64,000 nucleotides of DNA, taken from Acidobacteriota bacterium (GTDB lineage: Bacteria > Acidobacteriota > Terriglobia > Acidiferrales > UBA7541). The DNA is taken from assembly GCA_003224085.1 (NCBI GenBank), contig QHYK01000056.1, positions 1 to 64,000 of the forward strand. Reading direction: 5' to 3'. Under the pieces are notes generated by a model. That model was not told where the DNA came from. It was given only the letters and a program-made list of their open reading frames with translations, and made no database searches. Shown piece by piece: positions 43,659 to 52,063 of this stretch. Within the stretch, counting starts at the first letter, position 1; the number at the start of each line of letters is the position of its first letter. The position numbers and the translations under genes were made by a program.

Positions 43659-44722
43659 TTGCGCGCATCTCCCGCTTCCGCCGGCATGGACAACTCCACC
43701 CGGAATTGGTGTGCCTGCGGATCCACGCGCATGCTGGCGTCGGTCCCGTAGCGGCACTCCAGGCGCGAGCGCACGTTCGACAGGCCCATGCCTTTTCGCC
43801 GGACCGGGGTGGATTCCGGATCAAACGTGTTTTCGATGGTCATGGAAAGCCGCCCGTCGTGACATTGGGAAGCGAGCCGAATCACCCCGCCCTCGGGAAG
43901 ATTAGCGATGCCGTGGACGACTGCATTTTCGACCAAGGGTTGAAGGACCAGAGGCGGAACAAGCACCGTCTTGGATTCTTTCTGGATGTTTTCTTCGACG
44001 CGCAGGCGCGCGCCGAAACGCACTTTCTCGATCGCCAGGAAGCGGTCCAGCAGCGCCAGTTCCTCGGAAAGCGGAATGACAGTTCTTTCTCCAAGGCCGA
44101 GCGTCATGCGCAGGAACTCGGACAGAAGGATGCACATCTCGCGTGCTTTCGCAGGGTCCACACTCGTAAGCGCGTTGATAGAATTGAGGCTGTTGAAGAG
44201 AAAATGCGGATTCACCTGTGCTTTGAGAGCTTTCAGTTCGGCTTCTCGGGCCAGGATACTGGTTTCCAGCGCGCGGGCTTCCGCTTCGCGCGAGGCTTCC
44301 AAGGAGATAATCACATACTGGGAAGCTACGGAGATCAAGTAGAGCAGATATCCGGCAGCAAAAAGAATCGCGGCTTGCCTGGAAAAGCGGTGGTCCAGTC
44401 CCTGAAAAGTGGATGTTCGAGACAAAGCCGCCACCAGTACCCAACCTAACCCCATCCAAAAGTAACTGACAAGCGCCGCGGCCACCGAGTGGATCACGAT
44501 AAGCCGCAGCGCGCTTTCTCTTTTCAAGGAAGCACTTTTTGCCGTGTACCAAGCGGAAAGACAAATGAACGCATACAGCACGCAAAGGGGAATCACGATG
44601 ATGGAAGATTCCAGCAAGCTGAGAATCCCGCCGGCGGCCATCACGTAGACCAGAATGACCGCCAGAGGAATCCAGCTCAGCAGGTAAAACCCCAGACGGT
44701 TGCGCGAGAGCAGCGGGTGCAT
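43655..44722 (-). CDS. LytS/YehU-type sensor histidine kinase
   Basis: Membrane kinase with about four to six helices in residues 10-145 and no extracellular sensor domain of size. The His_kinase (LytS) domain follows: phospho-His in LKAQVNPHFLFNSLNSINAL, then VPPLVLQPLVENAVVHGI and GMGLSNVRSRLECRYG of the ATPase. 355 residues. It is nine bases downstream of the LiaF-like gene and four-base coupled to the LytTR regulator. Such membrane-only kinases often respond to envelope stress or peptides, but the signal here is unknown. Confidence 0.9.
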   Translation of the reverse strand: MHPLLSRNRLGFYLLSWIPLAVILVYVMAAGGILSLLESSIIVIPLCVLYAFICLSAWYTAKSASLKRESALRLIVIHSVAAALVSYFWMGLGWVLVAALSRTSTFQGLDHRFSRQAAILFAAGYLLYLISVASQYVIISLEASREAEARALETSILAREAELKALKAQVNPHFLFNSLNSINALTSVDPAKAREMCILLSEFLRMTLGLGERTVIPLSEELALLDRFLAIEKVRFGARLRVEENIQKESKTVLVPPLVLQPLVENAVVHGIANLPEGGVIRLASQCHDGRLSMTIENTFDPESTPVRRKGMGLSNVRSRLECRYGTDASMRVDPQAHQFRVELSMPAEAGDARN

Positions 44723-44731
44723 GGCGCGGGC

Positions 44732-45577
44732 TCAGTTCTTGATTTCCAGTCCGCCAAAAATAACAGCGCCGGTGATGACCAGCGTTTTAAGGTTGGAATT
44801 GGCGGAATCCGTCACGCGGGCGGCTCGCGTTTTGTCCTCGATGCCGCCGAAAATGGGCGCGCCGCGAAAAGCAATTTGCCAATTGGGCGGAATACGGAGT
44901 TCGACTCCGCCGAAGATAACCGTGATCGCCAAGGTGGCCTCGTTTGCCTGGATTTGAGCCTCGGTGAGGTCCAACTCCACGCCGCCAAAAATAGCTGTAA
45001 CATCACCGCCTTGAAAATCCTGGCTGGTGATGCGCCGTTCCAAACCTCCGAAGACGACGGCCTCGTTGAGTGTAGTGCGAGGATCGCCCTCCCTTGAGGA
45101 GGCGGGGAAAGGTTTATTTTTCCACTCCAGGGATCCCCAAAAGATGAAAAGCCCCAAAGCAATAAGCAGCAAGGGCCAAAACTGTGCCCAGCCAAGATGG
45201 ATTTTGCCCCATTCATTGAGCTGGAGGACGACGCCCGCAAGTATTAAGAAAGTTCCCCAGGCGCGATGCCGGGACGTGAAGTTCAAGCCCCCGACGATCA
45301 CCAGCGCCATGGGCCAGAACTGCCAGAGCTTACCGATAGCAATAATTCCCAGGTTATCGAGCAGGAAAGCGAGGCCAACCAACGCGACGATCGCGCCGAT
45401 AAGCATGCCGCCACGGCCGCGGCCACGGAGGTCTATGCCGACCACCAACGGCCGGTGACGCGGGCCTCCTCTCCTCCAATTCACGCTGTCGTTAATATTG
45501 CGATGAATCTGCTCGTGGATTGAATCGCGGAGGTTTTCGCCGAATTTCTTCGAGTCGAATTTGTGTTCTTCGCTCAC
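44732..45577 (-). CDS. LiaF-like membrane protein with five FGG(V/L/I)E repeats
   Basis: N-terminal charged segment, four membrane helices between about residues 55 and 150 (LIGAIVALVGLAFLLDNLG, FWPMALVIVGGL, WGTFLILAGVVLQL, FWPLLLIALGLFIFWGSL), then a C-terminal LiaF/DUF2154-like beta domain. That domain contains five evenly spaced strands with FGGLERRI, FGGVELDL, FGGVELRI, FGGIEDKT and FGGLEIKN. LiaF proteins inhibit their partner two-component system in the absence of envelope stress; the next two genes are a LytS-type kinase and LytTR regulator, so a similar regulatory role is likely here. Confidence 0.82.
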   Translation of the reverse strand: MSEEHKFDSKKFGENLRDSIHEQIHRNINDSVNWRRGGPRHRPLVVGIDLRGRGRGGMLIGAIVALVGLAFLLDNLGIIAIGKLWQFWPMALVIVGGLNFTSRHRAWGTFLILAGVVLQLNEWGKIHLGWAQFWPLLLIALGLFIFWGSLEWKNKPFPASSREGDPRTTLNEAVVFGGLERRITSQDFQGGDVTAIFGGVELDLTEAQIQANEATLAITVIFGGVELRIPPNWQIAFRGAPIFGGIEDKTRAARVTDSANSNLKTLVITGAVIFGGLEIKN

Positions 45578-45625
45578 AAAATTCTCCCGCGGTCTGCGCG
45601 CCGGTCTATCCGCCGCTTCTTTCGC

Positions 45626-45994
45626 TCACCATTCACTCTCGTATTCCCTTGAAGCAAAAGCCCGCGCCAACCTTGAGTTGGTGTAACGCTTACTAACCGC
45701 ATTGCGTAAAAGGGTGGCTCCGAGAATCACTAAGAGCAGCGGCCACAAGGATACCAAGATCGCGTGAAGGCCGGCCTGAAATGTGGGGTGGTCGAAAAGG
45801 TAAGCCTGTACGGCGCGCATTCCCGCCAAAGCGAGTTCCACCACCGTGGCGAAAGAAGTTCCCGTGGAAGCAAAGGAATTGCCCACGTGAGCCGCGGCTT
45901 CATCCAGATTGGCGAAAAGCAGGACCAGGCCGAGGCTGAGGAGGAGGGCGCCTGCAACGGCGTGAAAGCCTTTGGAGGATGTCTGTCGCGCCAT
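45626..45994 (-). CDS. Small membrane protein preceding the LiaF-like gene
   Basis: 122 residues with two clear helices (about 12-30, AVAGALLLSLGLVLLFANL, and about 85-105, ILVSLWPLLLVILGATLL) separated by an amphipathic stretch. The first helix pattern resembles DUF5668/LiaI-like helices of the next gene. ATG 45994 follows GAGAGG. It lies 48 bases upstream of the LiaF-like gene and may be the first gene of its operon. No named family. Confidence 0.6.
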   Translation of the reverse strand: MARQTSSKGFHAVAGALLLSLGLVLLFANLDEAAAHVGNSFASTGTSFATVVELALAGMRAVQAYLFDHPTFQAGLHAILVSLWPLLLVILGATLLRNAVSKRYTNSRLARAFASREYESEW

Positions 45995-46197
45995 GTGCAC
46001 CTCTCGTGGGCCGGTTCCCTGGCCCCGCGGAGAGAATAGGGCCACGCCAAACAGCGTGCACGCGGGATTCGGCCAGAAGAAGGGAATTACCGGTGAATGG
46101 CGGCCTCCGGCCGGGGAATGACCTCGGGGACAGCGGCCGATTTGGGGGCACGCCCCTCAAAGGGGCATCGACAAGCGGTGACCGAGGGGAAAAACGA

Positions 46198-46225
46198 TTG
46201 ACACGCGATTGCGGTGTGCTAGATT
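46198..46225 (+). promoter_or_regulatory. Promoter of blaI-M56 unit
   Basis: TTGACA at 46198-46203, 16-base spacer, TAGATT at 46220-46225 (four of six matches). The -10 box lies inside the first operator palindrome, so a bound repressor would block polymerase. Confidence 0.55.
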
Positions 46226-46252
46226 TATAGCATCTATGCTACAAACGTAGCA
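46217..46252. promoter_or_regulatory. Tandem operator array, probable BlaI autoregulatory site
   Basis: Two 16-base palindromes with the same arms, TGCTA-N6-TAGCA at 46217-46232 and TGCTAC-AAAC-GTAGCA at 46237-46252, with centres exactly 20 bases apart (two helical turns). A third, 14-base palindrome (TAGCAT-CT-ATGCTA, 46228-46241) bridges them. The array covers the -10 box and ends 15 bases before the blaI ATG. BlaI/MecI sites are also dyads read as TACA/TGTA-type; here the half-site is TGCTA. Confidence 0.7.
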
Positions 46253-46266
46253 TGCGGTGAGGAAGA

Positions 46267-46662
46267 ATGAAGGGGAAGCCACTACCGAAGGCTCTTTCGC
46301 GGCGCGAGCGGCAAATCATGGACATTCTCTACCAATTGGAGCGCGCGACGGTGGGAGACGTGCTCGCGAAGCTTGATGGCAAGCCGAACTATTCGACGGT
46401 GCGGGCGCAGTTGCGCGTGCTGGAAGAAAAAGGGCATGTTCGTCACGAAGAAGAGGGCCTGAGATACGTTTACATTCCTTGCGTTCCTCGAGAAGTCGCG
46501 CGACGCTCCGCTCTGCGACATGTGGTGGAAACCTTTTTCGAAGGATCCACGGAGAAGGCCGTCGCTGCGCTGCTCGGGGGCGAAGGTTGGAGAATTTCTT
46601 CCGAGGAGCTTGATCGGCTTTCAGCCCTCATCGCCAAGAGCAAAAAGGAGAGCGGATCATGA
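46267..46662 (+). CDS. blaI: BlaI/MecI-family transcriptional repressor
   Basis: Penicillinase-repressor family winged helix: LSRRERQIMDILYQLERATVGDVLAKL and YSTVRAQLRVLEEKGHV (residues about 10-60), then a C-terminal dimerisation region with the site typically cut by the M56 partner. 131 residues. Its stop overlaps the next start by four bases (ATGA). Expected to repress its own operon from the tandem palindromes at 46217-46252. In this phylum BlaI/M56 pairs often regulate genes other than beta-lactamases; none is adjacent. Confidence 0.9.
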   Translation: MKGKPLPKALSRRERQIMDILYQLERATVGDVLAKLDGKPNYSTVRAQLRVLEEKGHVRHEEEGLRYVYIPCVPREVARRSALRHVVETFFEGSTEKAVAALLGGEGWRISSEELDRLSALIAKSKKESGS

Positions 46663-48365
46663 ACCTGCCAGGTACATCCGAACTTGCGCTCTCCTTGCTG
46701 ATCGGATGCACCGTCAAAGCAACGCTGCTGCTGGTGCTGGCAGCCTTCGCGGCGTACGCTTTGCGCGGCCGCTCTGCCGCACTGCGCCATCATGTGTGGG
46801 CGCTTGGAATTGTAAGTTCGATGGGCCTCCCGCTTCTCACGATCCTCCTTCCGTCGTGGCATTCCAAGACCCTGAGCACCGCGGCCAGGATTTGGGTTCC
46901 GGCGCACTCTGCAGCATACAAGACTACTTTTCTAGACTTGCCTTCAATGGTGGTGGATGCTGTTGCGGGCTCATCGTTCTCCGAGCGGTTGGTCAATTCG
47001 ATTTTGCTGCTCTGGGCCTTTGGCGCGTTGTTTGTGATGCTAAGGCTCCTGGTAGGTTGGGCGCGGCTCGCGTGGATGTCTGCCCATGCCCGGCCGGTTG
47101 TCGGAGACGATTGGGCACAGACTGTTCTAGGAATGAGCAACCCGCTCGGCATTGCGCGTCAGATTCAATTGTTGCAGGCCATCGACGCACCGTGTATGCC
47201 AATGACCTGGGGAATTGTGCCTCCGTGGGTCCTGTTCCGGCAGGCGCAACAGAATGGTCCGCGGAGCGCCGGAGAGCCGTTCTTTCCCATGAGCTCGCGC
47301 ACATCGCGCGTCACGACTGGCTGGCGCAGATATGCGGCGAGTTGGTTTGTGGATTCTATTGGTTCCATCCGCTCGTTTGGTTCGCGGCCGCGGGGCTTCG
47401 GGCTGAGAGCGAATGCGCCTGCGACGACTCCGTTTTGAATAGCGGAGTCGAAGCCTCGAATTACGCGAATCAACTCGTCGAACTTGCGCGCGCGCTGAAG
47501 AACGCGCATCGTGGCTGGTCCGCCGCACTGGCCATTGCCCGCCCATCGAATCTGGAAAGGAGATTTATCGCTATGCTGAATCCCAATCAAAACCGCCGCG
47601 GAATGTCGCGAGGAGCGGGGCTGCTCGTAAGAGCTGCGGCCCTTTGCTTGCTGCTTCCGCTCGCCGCTCTGCGGCTACCCGGGCAGAACTTGTCAGGAAA
47701 ATCCACTGGCACGATTTTTGACATCAGTGATGCGACGGTTCCCAATGCCACCATCGTCATGACCAACCACAAAGCGAACACGGTGGACATGACGACGTCC
47801 GATGCGGAGGGCAATTTCGTTTTCAAGGCTTTGCCAGCCGGCGAGTACGAGATGAAAGTGCTCAAGCCGGGCTTTGCCGTGTACCGCGCGCCGCAGGTCG
47901 TGCTGGAGCCAGGACGCGACCTTGCGATGACGGCCAAGCTGCAGATGGGAGACCTGACAGAGACGGTAGATGTAGAGTACCGGGGCGAACAGTACGCGAT
48001 GGACCGGCGAGTTGAAGGTGCAACGGAAAGCTCGTCTGCCAGGGACACTGCCGAAGGACTAAAATCGAAAAGGATCCGCATTGGCGGCAACGTTGAAGCA
48101 GCCAAGCTCATAACCAAGGTGCGACCGATCTACCCAGGCAGCGCCAAGGAGAGGGGGTGCGCAGGGTTCCGTGCTGCTTCATGCCATTCTCAGCAAGGAT
48201 GGCCGGCCGCTGGCGATGCAGGTCCTGAATAGCCAGATTGATCCAGACCTTGCCCGAGCCGCTGTGGAAGCAGTAAGCCAGTGGAGGTACCAGCCGACGC
48301 TGCTGAATGGCGAGCCGGTCGAAATCGATACCGTCATCACTGTAAATTTCAAGCTGAAGCCGTAG
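46659..48365 (+). pseudogene. M56 (BlaR1-like) metalloprotease with TonB-like C-terminus, two frameshifts
   Basis: N-terminal membrane part (MNLPGTSELALSLLIGCTVK..., helices to about residue 125), then in the next frame VLLPAGATEWS-type sequence, zinc site HELAHIARHDW and second ligand region ESECACDD. A single base is missing at about 47235; restoring it joins both halves. After the protease come a carboxypeptidase-regulatory-like domain (GTIFDISDATVPNATIVM, VFKALPAGEYEMKVLKPGF) and a TonB C-terminal domain (LLHAILSKDGRPLAMQVL, AVEAVSQWRYQPTLLNG), the last separated by one extra G in the G-run at 48153-48157. M56 proteases sense wall antibiotics and cleave BlaI. Either a real pseudogene or two sequence errors. 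Confidence 0.85.
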
Positions 48366-48524
48366 ACAAGTGATAGCGAGCCGTTGTGACGAAGCGTAGC
48401 GGTCACAGATCTTGACTCCGCAACCTACGTGCCCACAGAGCCACGATAACAAAGACGCGCGATTCGCAGTCCTTAGCTAAAGACGACTGTCCAACGGCCC
48501 TTATCGGCAAACAGAGGAGAAGTC

Positions 48525-50017
48525 GTGCTGTCTCTATCACGCAGATTCGCTACCCCGTCGGTATTTTCAAGTTGCGTCGTCGCGGTCCTTGGTTTGACCC
48601 TGTTGGCCCACGTTCGAGCCCAGGCGATAGACCAGACCGGCGGAGTCAATCTTCAACGCTGCGATGTGCTAGGCACCGCAGGCGGAGGTAAATGCGGCAC
48701 ATACAATGTCTTCGAAAATCGATCAGCGAAGACAGGCCGGAAGATCGGCCTGAATATCGTGTTGGTTCCTGCCCTCAGTGCTACGCCAGCGCCAGGTCCC
48801 GTGTTCTGGCTGGAGGGAGGACCCGGCGGCTCGGCGACGGAAGCCGCCGGGCTGGTGAGCCAGAAATATCTGCGGGACCTTCGGAACGATCACGATCTAG
48901 TGTTTATCGATGAGAGAGGCACGGGTAAGTCGAATCCGCTGAAGTGTGACGATGTCGGAGAGACCCCGGCGAATCTCGATGCGTACTTCGGTAAGCTGTT
49001 CCCTCCCAATTTGGTACGCACGTGCCGGGAAAAGCTTGAGAAAACGGCCGCGTTGAAACTCTACACCACGCCGATCGCCATGGACGATCTGGACGACGTG
49101 CGCAGCGCGCTTGGCTATAAGCAAATCAACCTCGCTGGAGTATCCTACGGAACCCTCGCGGCGCAGGTGTACATCCGGAAGTATCCTGACCGCGTCCGCT
49201 CCGGCCTTCCTCATGGGCATCGTCGGGATTCAAACTACCCCTTCCTTTTGCGCGGGCCGCACAAAACGCGTTGGAACTTCTCTTTGAGGACTGCGCTGCC
49301 GATCAGTCGTGCCGTAACGCTTTTCCGAATCTGAAAGACGAGTTCTACGCGGTCCTCGCCCGTTTCGATCGCGGCCCTTTGAAGGTCAAAGTGATTGACC
49401 CCGCCACGAAGCAGGAGCGACTCGTTACGCTCGAACGCGAGAACTACGTCGAGCACTTACGCGCGCTGTTGTACTCAACCTATTCTGCGCGCTTTTTGCC
49501 TTTGGTCGTCCATCAAGCGTTCCACGGTGATTTTGTCCCATTTGGAACCATGGCTGTTCGGATCAACCTCGGCGGTCCACAGACTGCGCGTGGATTGTAT
49601 TTCTCGGTCACCTGCGCTGAGGCCATCCCCTTCATTACTGAACGGGAGATCATCACCGAGACAAGCGGAACGTTCCTGGGCGATCACCGCGTGCGAGCTC
49701 ACATTGCAGTATGCAAGGAATGGCCAAGCGGAACCGTGCCCAGAAGCTTTACTGCTCCGGTCAAATCCCCCATTCCACTGGTCATGTTTTCTGGCGAAGC
49801 AGATGGGGCGACTCCGCCGTGGATCGCAGAGGAGGCGGTGAAGTATTGCCCTAATGGCCGTCTAATCAAGGCTCCACACACGGGCCACCAAATCGACACC
49901 TGCACGTGGGGTCTCATGCAGACCTTTTTCAAGACTGCGTCAGTCCATCAGCTCGATAGCTCGTGTGTCGAGAGGGCCCACGGCCCGCGCTTCGCAACCG
50001 AACTACCACCCCCATAG
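48525..50017 (+). pseudogene. Alpha/beta hydrolase, TAP/prolyl-aminopeptidase-like, two frameshifts
   Basis: Signal peptide (VFSSCVVAVLGLTLLAHVRA), then GPVFWLEGGPGGSATEAAG, LVFIDERGTGKSNPLKCDD and nucleophile Ser in NLAGVSYGTLAAQVYIRKYPDRV. Near 49203 an extra base shifts the frame into SAFLMGIVGIQ, and a second near 49231-49236 into PLPFARAAQNALELLFEDCAADQSCR. The rest is intact to 50017, with Asp in SGEADGATPP and His in PHTGHQ. Correcting both restores a 490-residue TAP-like secreted hydrolase. Without correction only a 269-residue N-terminal fragment is made. Confidence 0.82.
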
Positions 50018-50103
50018 CCATTGTATGCGTGGGTGGGCGAAGACACCCTTTTGGGGTTACCATGGGTCTCAAAGGATGCGTGGTTCAAACGCGGAGGTAA
50101 ACC

Positions 50104-50601
50104 ATGAAAGGACGAATATTCGCGGGTTTGTTTCTTTGCTCGCTTTTCCTTGTGGTTGGAGGAGACGCGCGCAGCCGGGACGCCATGGGAAAACCGGATA
50201 AGCCGGTTTGGGCGCTGGAGTTCGTTCAAGTGAACCCCGAAAAGTTCTGGGGAGCCATGGGGTACTTGGACGATAACTGGATGCGCGTGCGGGCTGAGGC
50301 CAAGAAAGAAGGCGCGGTCCTGGACTATCATCGCATTGATAATGCGGGGATAGTGACACCTGGGCATAAATGGGGCGACCCAAACTCCATCGTATTGATG
50401 ACGGAATTCAAGAACATGGACGCGTTTATGGAAAGCGAAAAACTTTTCGCGTCGATCCGCGAACGTCTGCCGAAAAGCACGCCGGGCGTGTTCAAGCCGC
50501 GAGGGCTAAAACCAGAAGACCTTTATGAAACTGTGGATTCCCGCGTATTCGTGGAAGAACCGGAAGTGAACGGCGGGTTCAAACTGCTCGCCAAGCGGTA
50601 G
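50104..50601 (+). CDS. Exported NIPSNAP/ABM-like protein
   Basis: Signal peptide MKGRIFAGLFLCSLFLVVGGDA. The 140-residue mature part, WALEFVQVNPEKFWGAMGYLDDNWMRVRAEAKKEGAVLDYHRIDN followed by SIVLMTEFKNMDAFMESEKLF, resembles ferredoxin-like dimeric alpha-beta barrel (NIPSNAP/ABM) proteins. A GGAGG site precedes the ATG. No partner gene. The fold assignment is tentative and function unknown. Confidence 0.6.
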   Translation: MKGRIFAGLFLCSLFLVVGGDARSRDAMGKPDKPVWALEFVQVNPEKFWGAMGYLDDNWMRVRAEAKKEGAVLDYHRIDNAGIVTPGHKWGDPNSIVLMTEFKNMDAFMESEKLFASIRERLPKSTPGVFKPRGLKPEDLYETVDSRVFVEEPEVNGGFKLLAKR

Positions 50602-50703
50602 CGCCGACTTCTTCGCGGCAACTCGCCGCAACAGTTTTGAATGGACTGATGGCGCGGCGACTTCGCCAATGCCGGGAGAAGCCGCTTGGGCTAAACCAGC
50701 CCG

Positions 50704-51961
50704 TTATTCCTTTGCACAAACGAAATTAGCGGCTTCGTCGGTGCTGCCGGAACCGGTGTACTTGGCGACTTGTGGATACGGGCACAAGGGGCGCGTGCGG
50801 TCCGGCTTGTCGTGGCGCGCGCCCGGCGGGAAGTGCGACGCGACAATGCGGTCTGGTGCTTTGCCCTTCTCGACCCATTGTTCGAGCGCCTCGACGGAGT
50901 CAAATTCTGAAGGGCCATCGCCGCCGCCACAATGGTTCATCCCTGGGGCCATAAACAAACGCATGGAGTTCGTCACCTTGATCGAGCCGCCCATCACGGC
51001 AACCACACTGTTGTAATACTTAATGGCGTTATGTGGGGCGATGGCGGGGTCGTTCCAACCGTGGTACAGGAAAAGCTTCCCGCCCTGCGCAAAGAATTCC
51101 TTCAGATTCGGGTCGATCGCGTTGAGCTCTCCCCTGTCCAGTTTGTCAGCCAGAGCGACATCGCCATCAAAGTTCAAGCTGCGGTAATCCCAGCTCGGGT
51201 TCTGGAATACCAAATATTTGAAGTGCGAAGCGACAATCGGCGGGTCAGGACCCGGACCGCCGGCGAAAAAGTTCCAGCCGTTTTCACTTCCCGGCTCCAG
51301 GCCAGGGGAAATCTGTTCGCCGGTCCGCGGGTTCTTCGGCCCGGAGTAGACCTTTCTCGCGGCCTCCAACTGGGCTGCCGTTAGGCAGTCTGGGCCGTTC
51401 GCACCCTTGCATTGCACCGCCTTCGGATCAAAGTGGCAGCGCTTCGGATTCTCGAGGACGCCGTCTTTCACGCCGTCTAGCGCGTCGCAGGCCTCGACGA
51501 CGGCTTTGTGGAGCAACGGAAATTTTTCTTTGGGAAGGTACCTGCGGGGTTTTCGCGAGTTACCTGGCCGATCCAGATGCCGCTGACAATAAGATGGGTC
51601 CAGAAATTGGCAGGCGCGCCGGCGATTATGCCATCGTAGTCCTTTGGGAAGCTCTGTGCTTCCTTGAGCCCTTGTTTACCTCCTGACGAGCAGCCACGCC
51701 AGTAGGAATGTTTGAGAGCATCAGAACCATAAAACGCAGCGATGATGGCCTTTGCCGTTACGGTCATTTCAGCTCCCCGAACATATATGAGTAGCGTTTT
51801 GGCGGGTTGAAGGTGCCCGCTGGTTCCAGCTTCGCGAGGTTGATGGTTGTGTCGGGCAGGGTGAGTGCAGCCAGGCTGTCACAAGTGGCGGCGCTCGCTG
51901 GTCGGACCAAAAAACAGAATACCGCAGAAAAAAACACCACCAATACCATCCAGCTCCGCAA
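50704..51961 (-). pseudogene. Tannase/feruloyl-esterase-family gene with internal deletion and frameshifts
   Basis: The N-terminal piece from 51961 carries a signal peptide (MVLVVFFSAVFCFLVRPASA), then CDSLAALTLPDTTINLAKLEPAGTF, as in the family. It stops near 51764 and the next frame begins EMTVTAKAIIAAFYG with the nucleophile region YWRGCSSGGKQGLKEAQ. In complete relatives about 130 residues separate these two points, so an internal deletion has occurred. A second shift near the T-run at 51523-51527 separates LLHKAVVEACDALDGVKDGV. The remaining C-terminal part is intact to 50704, with Asp in HGWNDPAI and His in MNHCGGGDGP. Complete tannase/FaeB-like enzymes are about 500-550 residues. Confidence 0.85.
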
Positions 51962-52063
51962 AGAATCGAGTTAGCCCTGTCGGATGCGCAGGCATTCATC
52001 GCAGCATCTCGCTAGGCCGCTAGGCGGAGTGTAACAGACATTCCCAAATCGAATGCTTAGTCC

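Noticed and set aside
46520-47235. Continuous frame from 46520 through the blaI gene into the M56 protein
   Set aside because: The part before 47235 is out of frame with the M56 N-terminal helices seen in the frame starting at 46659; it is explained by a one-base deletion.
46659-52000. A defence or antibiotic-resistance island around blaI
   Set aside because: No beta-lactamase, recombinase or phage gene is present; M56/BlaI pairs are common housekeeping sensors in this phylum.
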